DNA of 64,000 bases, taken from positions 28,570,959 through 28,634,958 of the forward strand of contig OY821522.1 in the NCBI GenBank assembly GCA_963682025.1, given 5' to 3'. Made by a program: the position numbers and the translations under genes. Below are positions 21,712 through 33,817 of this stretch, in pieces (positions within the stretch are counted from its first letter, which is position 1; each line of letters starts with the position of its first letter). The stretch comes from Cordilura impudica. Its lineage: Eukaryota; Arthropoda; Insecta; Diptera; Scathophagidae. Below the pieces are notes generated by a model that searched no databases, had not been told where the DNA came from, and saw only the letters and a list, made by a program, of their open reading frames with translations.

Positions 21712-22327
21712 ATATTTATAAACCTTTTTAGTAAATTTATTGACAAATTTTATTTAAAGAGGAAAATAAAGAGAAAATAATAAAATTTTGAATTAATATT
21801 TTTTTTTTATAACATCGTGATATGAAAATAATAAAGGAATTTTAATCAAATTGTGAAAATAAATACTAAGTTGATATTATAATTATTTAATTCTAAGAAA
21901 AATTTATAAATTTTGTTTTCTTTCTCAAATTATTGGCAATGAAAGTGGTAGAAGGAATAGAAATTTTTTTTTTGATGAGAACGCTGGTGATGACAGACTA
22001 AAACATGGACAGGAAAAGATGGCAACACCTAGTGGAATTGATCACTCCAGAATGTGTGTATGTACATCAATTAATTAGGAAATAAAATTGAATGAGGATA
22101 ATTAGGTAAATGATATGATACGATATAGATAGATAGAGTATGGGGAAAAAACGGCTGAGGAAGATATGTGATAAAAGACTGCAGCAAGAAATAAATGAGT
22201 TAATTCTCACTGAAATAGTAGAGTGATGAATAGTACAGGAAATATATAATAAAATTGCGCGCGTCGTATGAGATAAAAGTGAATATCCTATATTTTAAGA
22301 AACATTTATGGAGAAACTTATATTAAA
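21712..22327. other. AT-rich spacer without a recognised gene
   Basis: No supported frame. It contains a GATA-type short repeat (about 22118-22136) and a 29-bp block, TTCTCACTGAAATAGTAGAG plus GTGATGAAT (about 22203-22231), that recurs near 27051-27080. Confidence 0.5.
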
Positions 22328-22555
22328 ACAAGTAAGAGTGTTAAATTCGGCTGTGCCGAATTTTTTGATACCCTCCACCTGAATCTTAAACTGTATATTC
22401 ATCCAATGTCGAGTACCAAATACCAAAATTCAAATGATCCTGGCTAAAAATTATTATTATTAAAAATAAGCAAATTTTAAAATATTTTTATCTGAATTAA
22501 AAAAAAAAAACATAATACATAGTAAGAAACTAAATATAGAAAATTTAGCTATTAA

Positions 22556-23050
22556 TATTTAATTTTTAATTTTTAATTTTTAATTTATTAATTTTTAATT
22601 TTTAATTTTTGATTTTTAATTGTTAATTTTTAATTTTTGATTTTTAATTTTTAATTTTTAATTTTTAATTTTTAATTTTTAATTTTTAATTTTTAATTTT
22701 TAATTTTTAATTTTTAATTTTTAATTTTTAATTTTTAATTTTTAATTTTTAATTTTTAATTTTTAATTTTTAATTTTTAATTTTTAATTTTTAATTTTTA
22801 ATTTTTAATTTTTAATTTTTAATTTTTAATTTTTAATTTTTAATTTTTAATTTTTAATTTTTAATTTTTAATTTTTAATTTTTAATTTTTAATTTTTAAT
22901 TTTTAATTTTTAATTTTTAATTTTTAATTTTTAATTTTTAATTTTTAATTTTTAATTTTTAATTTTTAATTTTTAATTTTTAATTTTTAATTTTTAGTTT
23001 TTAATTTTTAATTTTTAATTTTTATTTTTAATTTTTAATTTTTAATTCTT
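22556..23050 (+). repeat. Homogeneous (TAATTTT)n heptamer satellite, ~70 units
   Basis: About 490 bp of an almost invariant 7-bp unit, TAATTTT. Rare variants lie near the left edge (GATTTTT, TGTTAAT) and at 22996-23030. It contains essentially no G or C. Confidence 0.95.
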
Positions 23051-23960
23051 AATTTTCATGTTCCATTTTTCAATTTTCATTTTCCACTTTCCATATTCCA
23101 TTTTTCATATTTCATTTTCCGTTTTGCATTTTTCATTTTTTCATATCTCATCTTTCATTTTATAATTTTCATTATTCATTTTCCACTTTCCATTTTTAAT
23201 TTTACAATTTTCATTTTCCATTTTTCATTTTTAATTTTTCAATTTCCATCTGCCATTTTTCATTTTTCAATTTTCATTTTCCTTTTTTCATTTTTCAATT
23301 TTAATTTTCTATTTTTCATTTTTGAATTTCCATTTTCCATTTTTAATTTTTCATTTTCCGTTTTTCATTTTTCAATTTTCATTGTCCATTTTTTATTTTT
23401 CAATTTTCATTTTTCACTTTCCATTTTTCATTTTTCAATTTTCATTTTCCATTTTTCATTTTTTATATTTTACTTTCCTTTTTTAATTTTTAATTCTTAA
23501 CTTTTCATTTTTCAATTTTCATTGCCATTTTTCATTTTTCAATTTTCATTCTCCATTTTTCATTTTTAAATTGTCATTTTCCGTTTTCCATTTTTCAATT
23601 CTCATTTTCTATTTTCCATTTTTTAATTTTCATTTTCCATTTTCCATTTTTCATTTTCCATTTTTCAATTCTCATTTTTCATTTAACATTTTTCATTCTT
23701 CAAATTTCAATTTTCATTTTCCATTTTCAATTTTTCATTTTTCAATTTCCATTTTCCATTTTTCATTTTGCATTTTACATTTTTAATTTTTCAGTATTCA
23801 TTTTTCATTTTCCATTTTCCAATTTTCATTTTCCATTTTGCATTTTCCATTTTTCAATTTCCATTTTTCATTTCCCATTTTTAATTTTTCAATTTTCATT
23901 TTCCATTTTCCATTTTTCAATTCTCATTTTCTATTTTCCATTTTTTAATTTTCATTTTCC

Positions 23961-23992
<32 letters not shown>

Positions 23993-24582
23993 TTCAATTC
24001 TCATTTTTCATTTAACATTTTTCATTTTTCAAATTTCAATTTTCATTTTCCATTTTCAATTTTTCATTTTTCAATTTCCATTTTCCATTTTGCATTTTAC
24101 ATTTTTAATTTTTCAGTATTCATTTTTCATTTTCCATTTTCCATTTTACATTTTTCCATTTCCATTTTCCATTTTGCGTTTTCCATTTTTAATTTTTTAA
24201 TTTTAATATTTCAGTTTTCCTTTTTCATTTTCCATTTTTCAATTTTCATTTTCCAATTTTAATTTTTCAATTTTCAATTTCCATTTTCCATTAGTCATTT
24301 TTCATTCTTCAATTTTCATTTTCCATTGTTCATTTTTCAATTTCCGTTTTTCATTCTGCAATTTTCATTTTCCATTTTCCATTTTTCATTTTCCATTTTT
24401 CATATTTCAGTTTTCGTTTTCTATTTTCCACTTTCCATTTTTCATTTTTCAATTTTCATTTTCCATTTTCCATTTTTCAATTTTCATTTTGCATTTTTCA
24501 ATTTTCATTTTCCATTTTTCAATTTCATTTTCCATTTTTCATTTTGCATTTTCCATTTTTCAATTTTCTTTTTTCATTTTCC

Positions 24583-24614
<32 letters not shown>

Positions 24615-25330
24615 TGCATTTTAAATTTTTCAATATTCATTTTTCATTTTCCAATTTTCATTTTCCATTTTCCATTTTTCATTTTCCATTTTTTCATTTT
24701 TCATTTGTCATTTTTCAATTATCATTTTCCATTTTCCATTTTTAATTTTTAATTTTCCATTTTTCATTTAGCAATTTCCATTTTCCATTTTTCCTTTTCC
24801 ATTTTTCATATTTGAGTTTTCGTTTCCATTTTCCACTTTCCATTTTTCATTTTTCAATTTTCATTTTCCATTTTCCATTTTTCAATTTTCATTTTCCATT
24901 TTTCAATTTTCATTTTCCATTTTTCAATTTCATTTTCCATTTTGTATTTTCCATTTTTCAATTTTCTTTTTTCATTTTCCATTTTCCATTCTCCATTTTT
25001 CATTTTCTATTTTGCATTTTTAATTTTCCATTTTCCGTTTTTCATTTTCCATTTTTAATTTTCCATTCTCCATTTTTCATTTTCTATTTTCCATTTTTCT
25101 TTTTCCATTTTTCATTTTCCATTTTTCATTTTTCAATTTTCTTTTTTTATTTTCCATTTTTCATTTTCCATTTTCTATTCTCCATTTTTTTTCATTTTCT
25201 ATTTTACATTTTCCATTTTCCGTTTTTCATTTTCCATTTTTCATTTTTATTTTTCATTCTCCATTTTCCATTTTCATTTTCCATTGGAAAATTTCCATTT
25301 TTCGTTTTCATTTTTTCTTTCATATTGGCG
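23051..25330 (+). repeat. Diverged 7-bp satellite (YMATTTT)n, ~2.3 kb, with higher-order duplications
   Basis: Units of mainly CCATTTT, TCATTTT and CAATTTT keep the 7-bp phase of the adjacent TAATTTT array with C substitutions at its first positions. Strong strand asymmetry: almost no G on the plus strand. Larger duplications are visible: about 23591-23830 repeats near 23913-24145 (offset about 322), and about 24401-24500 repeats near 24807-24905 (offset about 406). Long stop-free frames here are a consequence of the 7-bp repeat. Confidence 0.9.
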
Positions 25331-25424
25331 TTTTTTTTATTATAACGTGATAACGATAAAAAAAATATGTGGCAATACTAGTAACATGAGCTATGTTATT
25401 GTGTTTTTGGTATTATTAATATAT

Positions 25425-25793
25425 CGCACCTTTACCTCTAAAGTGAGTCAACTCAAAATTTACAAATTTTCAGTAGAGGCAAAAAACGGTTTTTATTAAT
25501 ATTTACTATAAAATTTAAAAACAGTTGTTTCATTGTTGTTTTTGCGATTTTTTTAATGATCATCAAAAATAACAAGTTTTTTGGGTGCAACTCAAAATAT
25601 GTATTTTTTAGTGGATTCTAAAGAAGCTACTCTTATAACACAAAGAGGGTTACAACTGTATTTTTTTGCGAAAGACTAGAAAACCCGATGTAAGATTTTT
25701 ACAGTGGATAGATATGACCACTGTGTATCGTTTTCTTGCAACAAGTGAAAATTGAAAAATTTTGAGTTGTCTCACTTTAGAGGTACAGGTGCG
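25425..25793. mobile_element. MITE, 369 bp, with ~45-bp inverted repeats
   Basis: Left end CGCACCTTTACCTCTAAAGT continuing GAGTCAACTCAAAATTT. The right end is its inverse, AAATTTTGAGTTGTCTCACT continuing TTAGAGGTACAGGTGCG. The flanks are ATAT on both sides, a possible 4-bp target duplication within a TA-rich site. No gene inside. Confidence 0.8.
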
Positions 25794-26260
25794 ATATATG
25801 CATATTATTTTTGTGGAATTTTTTTATGTTGTTGTACAATTATTATGTTCAACCACTAAACTGTTACAACAAACACACTGGGTTTTATGTATTTTTTAGA
25901 GATATCTACATATTTTTGCTCGTATCTAATCACAATGATGCCTGATGTATTCCATTTTCAATACTAGCCTGCTGGGAATTATGGCAAATGATATTTTTGT
26001 AACCTTATCCAGTAAGATGGCTTTTTTGTGAATGAGCGTGATTTCAACAGACAGACGGACAGACGAACATCGCTATATCGACTCGAGGTGTGATAAGGAT
26101 CAAGAATATATATACTTTATGGGGTCGGATATTAGTTTTTCGATGCGTTACAAACGGAATGACAAACCTATATATACCCTCTGCCACTGACGTGTGGAGG
26201 GTATAAAAATTACGAAAATTAAGATAGTGATAGAACTTATGGAAATATAAATGAATAAAA

Positions 26261-27049
26261 ACAAGTAAGAAAATTATAGTCGGTCTAGACCGACTATACG
26301 ATACCCTATACCATGCGTTTGTAAACCCTATCTCTTAGGCCCAACTAACTGGACATAGAAAATAAGCAAAAACCAAATTTGAGTGGGATTTTTATTAATT
26401 TTTTTGACTGCAGATATGAAAAAGTTCATATCGGATGCTATATCTATATGGGGACTAGGTCCAAAAATGGACCGATCCTGATCATGGTTGGTAACGTCTC
26501 TTGTATTTTGCAAAAACATATACAAACAAAATTTGAGAAGAATCAGTGCAATATTTTTGTTTTTTTAATAGATTTAAGTTAATATCGGGAAGCAGCTCTA
26601 TATGAGACCAAAGGGATCATTTTTGGACTACTCATTAATGGATGTAATGAACGCCTACAAACCCAATTTGAGTAAGATCTATATGACAATTTGGATCTTA
26701 TGGCAATTTATGTCGATTTCATAGGGGTCATTTGTATGGGGACTAGGTCTGAACATGGACCGAATTTCACCAATTTCAATAGCATTCATCCCATGGCCGA
26801 TAAAAGCTTATATACCAAATTTCATCAAAATATATTCATATTTGCGACCTGCAGTTTGATTACAAGGTTTACATGGACACACAGACGGACGGACGGACGG
26901 ACGGACGGACGGACATTGTTAAATCAACTCAAAAAGTGATTCTGATTCGATCGGTATAATTAAAGATGGGTCTGGGTCAAATATTTTTGGTTGTTACAAA
27001 CAGCAGCACAAGGTCATTATACCCAAACCACATAGTGGTATAGGGTATA
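26261..27049 (+). mobile_element. Family B Helentron-like element, intact copy (789 bp)
   Basis: Begins ACAAGTAAGAAAATTATAG followed by the palindrome AGTCGGTCTAGACCGACT (26278-26295) and GATACCCTATACC. It carries ACGG tetranucleotides at about 26883-26913 and ends in a hairpin CCACATAGTGG then TATAGGGTATA. Non-autonomous. This copy defines the family: three other near-complete copies lie at 30056, 30913 and 41183. Confidence 0.8.
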
Positions 27050-27229
27050 ATGAATAAATTCTCACTGAAATAGTAGAGTGATGAATAATATAAATATTAA
27101 TATGGAAGAATAAAATGAAGAATAAAATAATAGAATATATAACATCATGATTAGTAATCCTCGAGAACTGACAAACTATTGCAGACACACCATGCGGAAA
27201 TTTTTAATGAAATTAGACAAGAAGGGAAA

Positions 27230-27640
27230 AATTAAAATTAAAAAATTAGATTGAATTTAATTAAAAGTAAAATTAGAAAATCAAATTGAATTAAATTAAA
27301 GCACTAAATTGAATTGTTAATTAAAAGTAGAATTAGAAAATTAATTATATTGAATTAAATTGAAATACTAAATCGAATTGTTAAATTAAGTAAAATTAAA
27401 AAATTAAGTTAAATTGAATTTAATTGAAAATAAAATTAAAAAATAAAATTAAATTGAATTTAATTAAAAGTAAAATTAGAAAATTAAATCAAATTGAATT
27501 AAATTAAAATAATAAATTGAATTGTTAAATTAAGTAACATTTAAAAATTAAATTAAATTAAAATAAATTAAATTGAAATACTAAATTAAAATATTAAATT
27601 AAAGTGAAATTAATATTAATATAAATTGAGTTAAATTGTA
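27230..27640. repeat. AT-only cryptic simple sequence
   Basis: Irregular iterations of AATTAAATTGAATT / TTAAAAGTAAAATTAGAAAA. No stable period or gene. Confidence 0.7.
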
Positions 27641-28316
27641 ATGTCGGAAAAATTAAATTGTTAAACTATGAACACTAGGGTGGCAGCAGGTTTTATGGAC
27701 GAATTTTTTTTTTTAATTTTAATGCTTTTTTTAATTTTAATATTGTGTCGCTTGGTGTAAAAACTATATGGTAAAAATTTGAGGAAGATCGGACAAATAT
27801 TTCCCGTGCCCCAAAGAGGTCAAAGGTCAGATTTTTAAGCCCAATATTTTTAAAATGTTTTTTTTTTTGAAGAAGTTATTCGTTTTTGCCCGAATTTGTA
27901 TAAAAAATCAATCCACTTCATTTACAATATGCAATTATTAATAATTATAAAAAAAATGAAAAATTTAGCCCTTCCGTGCCCATTGGGTTTTAAAGTTTAA
28001 TATACTTTGTAATGTAAACCCGTAATATTTTGCACTTTTTTTTAATTATCTGAGATATGCTAACAAATTATCTATGACAAATTTAAATCATTAACCCTTT
28101 TTGCCCACCGGTGTCAAAAGTTTTATTAAATTAAACATTACATTCCTTGTAGTCATCACGAGGAAAGTCTTCCGTTATTTGATCGATCGCGAATTTTAAA
28201 ATATTCGGGCGATCACCACCTAAAATTTCATTGAATCTGGGGTGTGTCAATCTAGTCAAAAAGCATCCTGCTATATTTTAGGCCAATGTTTCTTAAATTT
28301 CTTAAATATTACTATT
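27641..28316. other. Unassigned; possible 3' region of the transposase fragment at 28317
   Basis: Contains ACTAGGGTGGCAGCAGG near 27673 and several poly-T runs. It could include the terminus of the transposon whose gene lies at 28317-28932, but no inverted partner was found. No frame supported. Confidence 0.35.
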
Positions 28317-28932
28317 TCAGGACAAGTAGAATATATTTGCTTCCATTAACACTGATGATAAAATAAGTTCAAAGATATGATGTCTGCACCCTATATATAA
28401 CACATCTCGACCAATTCTTTTTTCCAAAAGGTTACAAGCTTCTCTAAATTTCCCTGTGTTCGACGCGGTTGTGTTGAACACAAATGACTCTACTTTGTCT
28501 AAAATATTATTTTCCTCCAAAGTATCATAAACTGCAGATGATATTTCTAACTCAGTTCCTTTTGGTATATCAGGCATATTTAGTACATGGTCAAGACCTG
28601 GAGCATTTGCTATTATAGCAAGATGATCTTCAGTTTTTCCTGTAACACTAGATAAAAGCTTGGTATCCCAATGAATTGTCAATGCTGCAGGGTTTGTTGT
28701 AAATTCTGACACGATTTGTTTTTCTTAAAATAACTCTTTGTTTGCGAACACTATTACGATTTAAAATGTATTCCGATGTGATTAGCCCAGCTGCATCAAG
28801 AACTGCTACCAATATATGGACTGCATCCCTGGAACTAATTTTTAGTTTATCCAAAACTGTTGCAAGTCTTGGTGTCAAAATCTCTTTGCTTCCCCTTATT
28901 CTTTGTGATGCTTCGTTATGAATAGTTTCCAA
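28317..28932 (-). pseudogene. Transposase fragment of an unplaced insect family ('NTTASNTG/CRHH' type)
   Basis: Two overlapping minus-strand frames (28648-28932 and 28317-28712) read as one protein interrupted by a frameshift near 28710. The N-terminal part has LATVLDKLKISSRDAVHIL. After the shift come ALTIHWDTKLLSSVTGK, FVFNTTASNTGKFREACNLL and IGCRHHIFELILSSV. An Asp/Thr-rich beta-strand motif followed by a Cys-His-His helix is the style of an RNase H-like transposase. I know the motif set only from unnamed insect proteins, so the role is inferred. The C-terminal half is missing. Confidence 0.55.
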
Positions 28933-29164
28933 AGGAGTTGGGGAATTAAGGTTTACTTCATATTCATCAGTTTCATTTATAATATTTCCTAAAGAATAAT
29001 GTGAATTGTTTCTTAAAACTGTAATTTTAAAGTCATTTCTATAGATAAAAAACGGTTAACCGATTTACATCCTTTAATACGATTGTAACTTAAATAAACA
29101 ATATACGTTTTATTAAAAAAAAACAACACAAAAAAATTTTTTTTTTTTGCAGGAATATAATTAA
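28933..29164. other. No recognisable feature
   Basis: Short AT-rich spacer between the transposase fragment and the first LTR. The junction TTAA|TGTACAATAG marks the LTR edge. Confidence 0.5.
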
Positions 29165-30055
29165 TGTACAATAGTATATATTTGTTGGAATAAAATGTGT
29201 GGTAGGGATGAAAATTATTTTGCAAAGTTTTTCAACCAGCTGATAATAAGAACAGGAAACGATGCACACATTAGTTTGGAAGGCTAGCGTCGGCGGGACC
29301 CGTCTCTGCCGCTAGCTTCAGTGGTTGGGGAGGTTCTTGACCCTAGGCTAACCAAAACATACATTACGGGGTTTTTATTAAAGAGTCCATTAATGGAGAA
29401 GAATGATGCTTACAAATGAAGAAGGATTGGAATATTTAGCTATTGAAACTATGCTCCCCCTAATTTACAACTATGGAATATTGAGCTCTACTTATGGTAT
29501 ACTATGCATAATCGTAGGGGTATTATATGTTAGATACCCGTGCCTCTTAACCCTCCCATCCGTGTTCTCTCTATGCCACTATAAAGTTAACAACCAATTT
29601 TGGAGAACCCTAAACTAAACTACCCTACCCCAGTCTCAAAGAAAACTCTAGAAGTTTAAATTCAGCAACACATGATATTAATTTATTTTAGAAATTCATG
29701 TATTTAAATTCATTTTTCGATTATTGTAGAGGTAAATATAATAATAAATAAACTTAGTTTACTAAAAATAATTGTATAGCTAGTAAACTTAAAAACTTAA
29801 AGTATTTATATAAATTGGCGGTAATGATTTTCGTTAATATCGTATAAAATCGCTTACTTCTTACAATTGTAGAATTTATCATGATTATTAGTTTTCGAAA
29901 AGAGAACGCAAGAAAAATCACACTTAGAAAGAACATTTTGCACAGGAAGGCAAACAACGTAAAAAATCAGTGGTAGCAATACCAGAGTAGGGTGCAAAAA
30001 AATATTATGGCTACTTTATTTTGATTATTAAATTCGTTAATTTAATTTCATTAAT

Positions 30056-30855
30056 TATACCCTATACCACTATGTGGTTTGGGTATAATGACTTTGTACT
30101 GCTGTTTGTAACAACCAAAAATATTTGACCTACACCCATCTTTAATTATACCGATCGAATCAGAATCACTATCTGATTCGATTTAACGATGTCCGTCCGT
30201 CCGTCCGTCCGTCCGTCTGTGTGTCCATGTAAAGCTTGTAATCAAACTGCAGGTCGCAATTATGAATATATTTTGATGAAATTTGGTATTTGATCTTTGA
30301 TCAGCCATGGGATGAACGCTATTGAAATTGGTGAGAATCGGCCCATGTTCAGACCTAGCCCCCATACAAATGACCCCTATGAAATCGACATAAATTGCCA
30401 TAAGATCCAAATTGTCATATAGATCTTACTCAAATTGGGTTTGTATGCGTTTATTACATCCATTAACGAGTAGTCTAAAAATTATACCTGGGACAACTCT
30501 TAGTCATAGGCCCCATATAGAGCTGATTCCCGATCTTCACTTAAATCTATCAAAAAACAAAAATATTGCACTGATTCTTCTCAAATTTTGTTTGTATATA
30601 GTTTTGCAAAATACAAGAGACTTTACCAAACATGGTCAGGATCGGTCCATTTTTGGGCCTAGTCCCCATATAGATATAGCATCCGATATAAACTTTTTCA
30701 TATCTGCAGCCAAAAAAATTAATAAAAATCCCACTCAAATTTGGTTTATGCTTATTTTCTATATCCAGTTAGTTGGGCATAAGAGATAGGGTCTCTAAAC
30801 GCATGGTATAAGGTATCATATAGTCGGTCTTGCCCGACTATAATTTTCTTACTTG
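30056..30855 (-). mobile_element. Family B element inserted in LTR1 (first)
   Basis: Reverse orientation: hairpin end TATACCCTATACCACTATGT at left, palindromic start TAGTCGGTCTTGCCCGACTA and CTTACTTGT at right. Uninterrupted LTR copies show the empty T-rich site. The CCGT run is at about 30190-30214. Confidence 0.85.
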
Positions 30856-30912
30856 TTTTTTTTTTTGTTGTTTTATATGATTCTTAAAATTTATCACTTA
30901 TTCTTTTATATT

Positions 30913-31692
30913 TATACCCTATACCACTATGTGGTTTGGGTATAATGACTTTGTGCTGCTGTTTGTAACAACCAAAAATATTTGACCCAGACCCATCTTT
31001 AATTATACCGATCGAATCAGAATCACTTTTTGAGTTGATTTGACAATGTCCGTCCGTCCGTCCGTCCGTCTGTGTGTCCATGTAAACCTTGTAATCAAAC
31101 TGCAGGTCGCAAATATGAATATATTTTGATGAAATTTGGTATATAAGTTTTTATCGGCCATGAGATGAACGCTATTGAAATTGGTGAAATTCGGTCCATG
31201 TTCAGACCTAGCCCCCATACAAATTACCCCTATGAAATCGACACAAATTGCCATAAGATCCAAATTGTCATATAGATCTTACTCAAATTGGGTTTGTATG
31301 CGTTCATTACATCCATTAATGAGTAGTGCAAAAATGATCCCTTTGGTCTCATATAGAGCTGCTTCCCGATATTAACTTAAATCTACTAAAAAACAAAAAT
31401 ATTGCACTGATTCTTCTCAAATTTTGTTTGTATATGTTTCTACAAAATACAAGAGACGTTACCAACCATGGTCAGGATCGGTCCTTTTTTGGACCTAGTC
31501 CCCATATAGATATAGCATCCGATATGAACTTTTTCATATCTGCAGCCAAAAAAATTTATAAAAATCCCACTTAAATTTGGTTTTTGCTTATTTTCTATGT
31601 CCAGTTAGTTGGGCCTAACAGATAGGGTTTCCAAACGCATGGTATAGGGTATCGTATAGTCGGTCTAGACCGACTATAATTTTCTTACTTGT
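30913..31692 (-). mobile_element. Family B element inserted in LTR1 (second)
   Basis: Same orientation as its neighbour 57 bp away, but with the canonical palindrome AGTCGGTCTAGACCGACT, so it is a separate insertion. It sits in the poly-T stretch that follows CTTTTATTTTA in the empty copies. Confidence 0.85.
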
Positions 31693-33083
31693 TTTTTTTT
31701 TCATTTAACAATTCTAATTTAACAATTCTGTTTTACACCGATTTTCACTTTTAAATTTTCGCATTACCAAAATAAGAAATTTATGAATATTTTACTAATG
31801 GCATAATAATTGCTTATTTGATTATTAGAATGACCGATATGAACTGCTGATTTTATAATTGAATTTTTCTTAAAGGTATCATTTCTTTATGTATGAAGTT
31901 ATTGTTGTTCGTTCGATATGGAACAAACAAAAAAAAACCAAAAGAAGTTTACAAAAATATTATCGAAAGAAGAATAAGCAATTAAATTCGACATTAATAA
32001 ATTACATTAACCAGCCTCTGCTTATCTTCCCAATGTAATTTCAGTTTCTGTTATGCAGAAATAACAGAATTATGTTGCATTAGCAGAACATAGTTTCAAT
32101 AACACAAAAGAATATCAAAAGAAGAGAGACTTATATGCATATAAACGGTGAAAGCCCTTCCAACGACGATATGCTCTGGATCTTGTTGTTGTTGTCGTTA
32201 TGAAAGAGATTGCTGTCTCTCCTTCCAAATAATATTTTATAATTTTGGTTTTTAAATTTCGTTTGCATTTCTTGATTATTTAAACATTGTTATTGATATA
32301 ATTTTGTTCTCTGTTATTTAGCACAACTTCTTAATTTTGGTTTTCTGTAATGCTTTTATTTGTATCACAGTATAACAAGTTATATTTTCTTTTGTAATCA
32401 ACAAAAATTTTTTTCTTTGTTTAATTTACGTTTTATTAATTTTTTTTTTTGAATGAGAATTTGCTTAAAAAAATTATATGATAAATTTAGGAACCCGTCT
32501 CTGATATCGTAGTTTTAATTTTTAAACATTTCTGTGATATATTTTGGAATATTTTAAGAATCAATTTATCGAACCTTTTTATAAATTTTTTTAATATTTT
32601 TTTTTCGGATCACTGTGCAATATTTTCTTTTATTTTTCTACACGATTCCACTTTTCAATTTTAGTATTTGTGATTTTTTTTCATTTGATCTACAGCAAAA
32701 TTATTTTCAAAGATTTTAAATTAACTCGAAAACCTGAATTTACTGAATTTACTATTGGTTCTAAATATTTAAATATTATAAAAAAAATATGTTTTAACAC
32801 TTATTGTACCACTTACTTTGACAAAAGCTTAGATGTCCACCATAGCGTTATGCAAATGACTGTATGAGTAACTAAGCTGGTTTAAGAAAGAAATAGCCTC
32901 TTCTGATCTCCTCTTTCATCTAATCTCTTTCGGAAAAGGCATCAACTCATTCGAAGTCACACACTCTCCTTGAAGATTTAATATGGAATTTATGCATCAG
33001 GAATTAAATTGGTTGTTGCTAAGGTTTTTCTACTCCCGAGAACTGACAGTTTTGAAGATTAATCAATGGAGGATTTTTTTTTT

Positions 33084-33817
33084 AAACAAAATTACTTTCT
33101 TTTTTTTTTTTGTTTTGTTAGTTTTATCGTCATTTTTCAGACATATTGCAATTACTACTGTAATTAATATGCAATTTTTTTAATTTTGTTTAAATTTATT
33201 TAAACAATTTATTTAATTTAAACAAAATTAAAAAAATTGCATATTAATTACAGTAGTAATTGCAATATGTCTGAAAAATGACGATAAAACTAACAAAACA
33301 AAAAATTTTCTTCGCTTCAAAGCGTCATCTCAAATATATGTAAAGTGCATATGTAGTTATGTACAAAAACCGTACATCACATATGACAACTCTTACGAAA
33401 ACTGAGAATAGTGGAAATTAGAAGTATAAATGCAAAAAATATTCAAAAATTCAAAAATAACGATTGTTTGTTTGGACAGAGTTGTATCTTCTGAAACTAA
33501 TACAAAGTAAAGCTGTATGGTACGAAAACTGAAAACTAACCACACTGCTCGTAGGCCTGACTTTAGGTGAGTGTGTTAAAGCGCTGACCAAAAAGTGCAA
33601 GTACGAGTGTATGTGAGGTTCATGGTTCAAAACCTCACGGCCGCCCTTAGTAGAAAAAATTTTCATATAGAAACAATCTATTCAATTAAAACATAACAAT
33701 TATCACAATGTTCAATAAATCGCTGATGAAGGCTGAAATGCCAGAAACCGGTCCGATTAAGAATACAGTGCAGTTATGAATTTTTGAAATATATGCTTTC
33801 TTCTTCTTCACCACGCA
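33084..33817 (+). mobile_element. Insertion with tRNA-like SINE head and perfect hairpin, 25-bp direct repeats
   Basis: Absent from the two homologous noncoding regions. TTTAAACAAAATTACTTTCT occurs at both edges (about 33082 and 33822) but once in the empty copies, so it looks like a long target duplication. The right part has pol III-like boxes: an A-box-like GTGAGTGTGTTAAAGCGCTG (about 33567) and a B box GGTTCAAAACC (about 33623), then CGCTGATGAAGGCTGAAAT. This suggests a tRNA-Leu/Ser-derived SINE (inference). The left part is a perfect inverted repeat. Confidence 0.55.
33106..33305. repeat. Perfect inverted repeat, 89-bp arms, 22-bp loop
   Basis: 33106-33194 and 33217-33305 are exact reverse complements, counting five flanking T/A bases; the core arms are 84 bp. 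The loop region is TTTATTTAAAC-like. Lack of any mismatch implies recent formation or correction. Confidence 0.95.

Larger units (their letters stand above)
22328..26205 (+). mobile_element. Family A Helentron-like element, copy 3 (3.9 kb), satellite-bearing
   Basis: Starts ACAAGTAAGAG followed by the perfect palindrome AATTCGGC-TGT-GCCGAATT (22344-22362) and GATACCCTCCACC. Ends with GACAGACGGACAGACG, CATCGCTATATCGACTC and a terminal hairpin TATACCCTC...GGAGGGTATA (26173-26205). Between the ends it holds the 7-bp satellite arrays and a MITE. No replication gene is seen. The ends agree with copies 1 and 2. Confidence 0.7.
29165..32006 (-). repeat. LTR1 (3' LTR of unit 1), interrupted by two family B elements
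   Basis: The low edge, TGTACAATAGTATATATTTG, matches the edge of LTR4 and LTR5 (TGTAATGTCCAATAG) minus five bases. The proposed high edge is ATTACA at 32001-32006, giving TGTAAT...ATTACA ends. Without the two insertions it is about 1.26 kb. The high edge is a best guess, since no copy in the array shows an LTR-to-unique-DNA junction there. Confidence 0.6.

Noticed and set aside
22556..23050. TAATTTT heptamers as telomeric repeats
   Set aside because: The array has no G-rich strand, lies within a mobile element with defined ends, and flies lack heptamer telomeres of this type.
24326..25345. Long stop-free frames rich in Phe, His and Pro (up to 177 codons)
   Set aside because: They follow directly from the 7-bp satellite, where three units give a 21-nt, 7-residue cycle without stops. 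There is no codon structure beyond the repeat.
26691..26939. Frame ending in TDGRTDGRTDG-like repeats, seen again at 30183-30410, 31003-31263 and 41293-41697
   Set aside because: It recurs because it lies in every family B copy. The repetitive end is the ACGG/CCGT microsatellite. No start context or homology beyond the repeat family.
32895..32945. Minus-strand purine-rich stretch as the retrotransposon polypurine tract
   Set aside because: Not followed by a TG-type LTR start matching the ATTACA end. The alternative near 32015-32040 gives matching LTR ends but is a weaker tract. Left undecided.
33550..33640. A functional tRNA gene
   Set aside because: A- and B-like boxes are present, but no complete cloverleaf with acceptor and anticodon stems can be drawn. 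It fits a SINE head better.
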